This document shows positions 62,682 to 64,000 of a DNA stretch of 64,000 nt, one piece after another; position 1 is the first letter of the stretch, and every line of letters starts with the position of its first letter. The notes below the pieces were generated by a model. That model was not told the origin of the DNA. It did no database searches and saw only the letters and a program-made list of their open reading frames with translations. Source of the stretch: an uncultured Pedobacter sp. (GTDB lineage: Bacteria; Bacteroidota; Bacteroidia; Sphingobacteriales; Sphingobacteriaceae). Location: positions 1 through 64,000 of the forward strand of contig NZ_CAJYOJ010000082.1 in the NCBI RefSeq assembly GCF_913776295.1, given 5' to 3'. Made by a program: the position numbers and the translations under genes.

Positions 62682-64000
62682 TTAATAAGTTATTTTTATG
62701 TTTTTTTCAAAATCGTAAAGAGAAAGATAGCGAAGCTGATAGTAAGCGCCCCAAAAATCGCGCAGTGAAGAAACATAATCGCGTTTTGCTGCATCATTTT
62801 CCTGGAAAGCAATGCTTAAATCAGTAATACTCAGGTTGCCTAAAACGTAGCGTTCGCTGGCTATCTTATATTTTTCAGCGGCAATTTTTTCGGCAGCATC
62901 TGTAAGTTTAATCTGTTCTTTCATCATATTAAAAAGCGTTACCTGTGTTACGATCTGCTGTTTAAAAGTTTGCTTATCCTGCTCAACAGCATAAGTGACC
63001 AGTTGCTCGTTTGCCTGTGCCGTTTTTGTTCTCGATTTAGACCTGCCCCAATCCATCACCGGAATAGACAGCTGCAATTCTACAGTTTGCTGATTTTTCG
63101 GATTCCGGTAAATATCGAAAGCACTTAATCCGGCATTGGAAAATCCCAGATTTGCCCTTAATGTGGCTTTCAGTCCGTTTTCGCCCTTTGCTTTGGCCAC
63201 ATCTCTTCTGGCTTCTGCCAACCGGCGGGCAAAACCGATCGCGTCAGAACGGTTTGCAAAGGCTTCGGCCAAAACCTTTTCAGTTGCCACCGTCATCTGC
63301 GCAACCGCCTGTGGCATATCCAGCTTTATCCTGTCGTCACCCTCGATGCCCGTGTAACTGCGAAGGTTGAGCGTGGCCACTTCTACATCTCTTTTAGCGG
63401 TTCCAACAGCTTTTTGGGCATTAAGTACCTCCAGCTGAAGCTGGAGGATCTCATTTTTTGAAATCTTTCCCAATTCAAATTTGGTATCTGCAATACTCAG
63501 AATTCTTTTGGTATTTGCGTAATTTAAATCAGCAATATCAAGGTTAACCTGCGCCAACAGTAAATCAAAAAAATATTCGGTAACGGTAATCGAAATTTTT
63601 TCCTGCGTTTCGATAAAAACCTGTTTACTTTCACTGTACTTTAACGGTTCAATTTTCTTATCCCATTTTAAGCTGTTAAACTGTAACAACGGTTGTGTGT
63701 AACCAATTCCATACGGGATACCATTATAAAGCACACTGTTTCTATCAAAATCATCAAACCGCTGCAATTGGGTAGTTCCGTAAATGGTGCCTCCCGTTGC
63801 GGCAATACTTTGGCTAAAATTTAGTGTCAAGGAGGAATTATCATAATGTACAGGCTGGAAAAGAATGCTTCCGTTGGGTTGCTGTACCTGGGTATAAGTT
63901 TTAGTATAGCCAGGCAGAACACCTTCTAGAGCCAACTGTGGCTGGTAATTTGATTTGAAAGTACGCCACTCCCAGTATTTCGTTTCTTTAACGGTTGCGG
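62682..64000 (-). CDS. TolC-family outer-membrane efflux protein (5' end cut off)
   Basis: Partial: the reading frame stays open to the window edge, giving at least 439 residues, and TVKETKYWEWRTFKSNYQPQ precedes the first internal start-like codon (a TTG), so the true start with signal peptide is outside. Long helices with heptad-like patterns (AEKIAAEKYKIASERYVLGNLSITDL; ANTKRILSIADTKFELGKIS) are the outer-membrane-efflux repeats. It forms the outer-membrane duct for the ABC system encoded downstream in the same operon. Confidence 0.88.
   Translation of the reverse strand, partial: ATVKETKYWEWRTFKSNYQPQLALEGVLPGYTKTYTQVQQPNGSILFQPVHYDNSSLTLNFSQSIAATGGTIYGTTQLQRFDDFDRNSVLYNGIPYGIGYTQPLLQFNSLKWDKKIEPLKYSESKQVFIETQEKISITVTEYFFDLLLAQVNLDIADLNYANTKRILSIADTKFELGKISKNEILQLQLEVLNAQKAVGTAKRDVEVATLNLRSYTGIEGDDRIKLDMPQAVAQMTVATEKVLAEAFANRSDAIGFARRLAEARRDVAKAKGENGLKATLRANLGFSNAGLSAFDIYRNPKNQQTVELQLSIPVMDWGRSKSRTKTAQANEQLVTYAVEQDKQTFKQQIVTQVTLFNMMKEQIKLTDAAEKIAAEKYKIASERYVLGNLSITDLSIAFQENDAAKRDYVSSLRDFWGAYYQLRYLSLYDFEKNIKITY

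Noticed and set aside
63933..63935. Internal TTG as the start of the TolC-family gene
   Set aside because: The frame continues upstream to the window edge with family-typical sequence, and a start here would lack the signal peptide.

Overview
The window looks like a chromosome segment of a Bacteroidota bacterium, most likely Sphingobacteriaceae (Pedobacter-like; inferred from protein style, not from a marker gene). The evidence is three SusC/SusD pairs, a FecR/ECF system, a PorP/SprF plus type IX secretion C-terminal-domain pair, a periplasmic-sensor AraC two-component system, and promoter -7 boxes of the TAnnTTTG type. No rRNA, tRNA, CRISPR array, prophage or complete insertion sequence was seen.

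Layout. 0.2-5.6 kb: an extragenic palindrome, an ABC-F ATPase, and a PorP/SprF gene with its gliding-type CTD partner. 5.9-7.0 kb: a glycerophosphodiester phosphodiesterase (GDPD) preceded by the decayed 3' end of a susD gene. 7.3-10 kb: a two-gene unit of a non-canonical diadenylate cyclase (predicted sensor domain plus DAC domain) and a soluble GAF histidine kinase, ending in a strong bidirectional terminator. 10-12.2 kb: a small unknown protein and a DHA2 drug exporter. 12.8-21.7 kb: an ECF sigma / FecR / STN-SusC / SusD / purple acid phosphatase / GDPD locus that looks like a phosphoester-scavenging system. 22-28.8 kb: a DNA-damage region, with alkB and an unknown gene on one side and imuA-imuB-dnaE2 on the other, sharing a promoter region that carries repeats of ATACTAAT. 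29-53.3 kb: a large glycan-utilisation region with two SusCD pairs, GH105, two GH43 enzymes, a DUF1080/Gfo-Idh-MocA oxidative pair, surface lipoproteins and a split HTCS (kinase plus AraC regulator). 54-56.5 kb: a guanine-deaminase-like enzyme and a cytoplasmic alpha-amylase. 56.9-64 kb: a TolC / ABC ATPase / two permeases / NtrC-type regulator / histidine kinase operon, cut by the window end.

How it fits together. The clearest hidden signal is a 56-bp promoter module present four times (35122, 36865, 43570 and 54047, all reading leftward) with identical internal spacing. It sits ahead of the susCD-GH105 operon, the ricin-GH43 gene, the DUF1080-oxidoreductase operon and the second susCD operon. 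It is probably the operator of the locally encoded AraC-type regulator and joins hydrolytic and oxidative sugar-release enzymes into one regulon. The other observations most worth following are the diadenylate cyclase/kinase pair, the susD pseudogene ahead of the first GDPD, and the shared damage-response operator.
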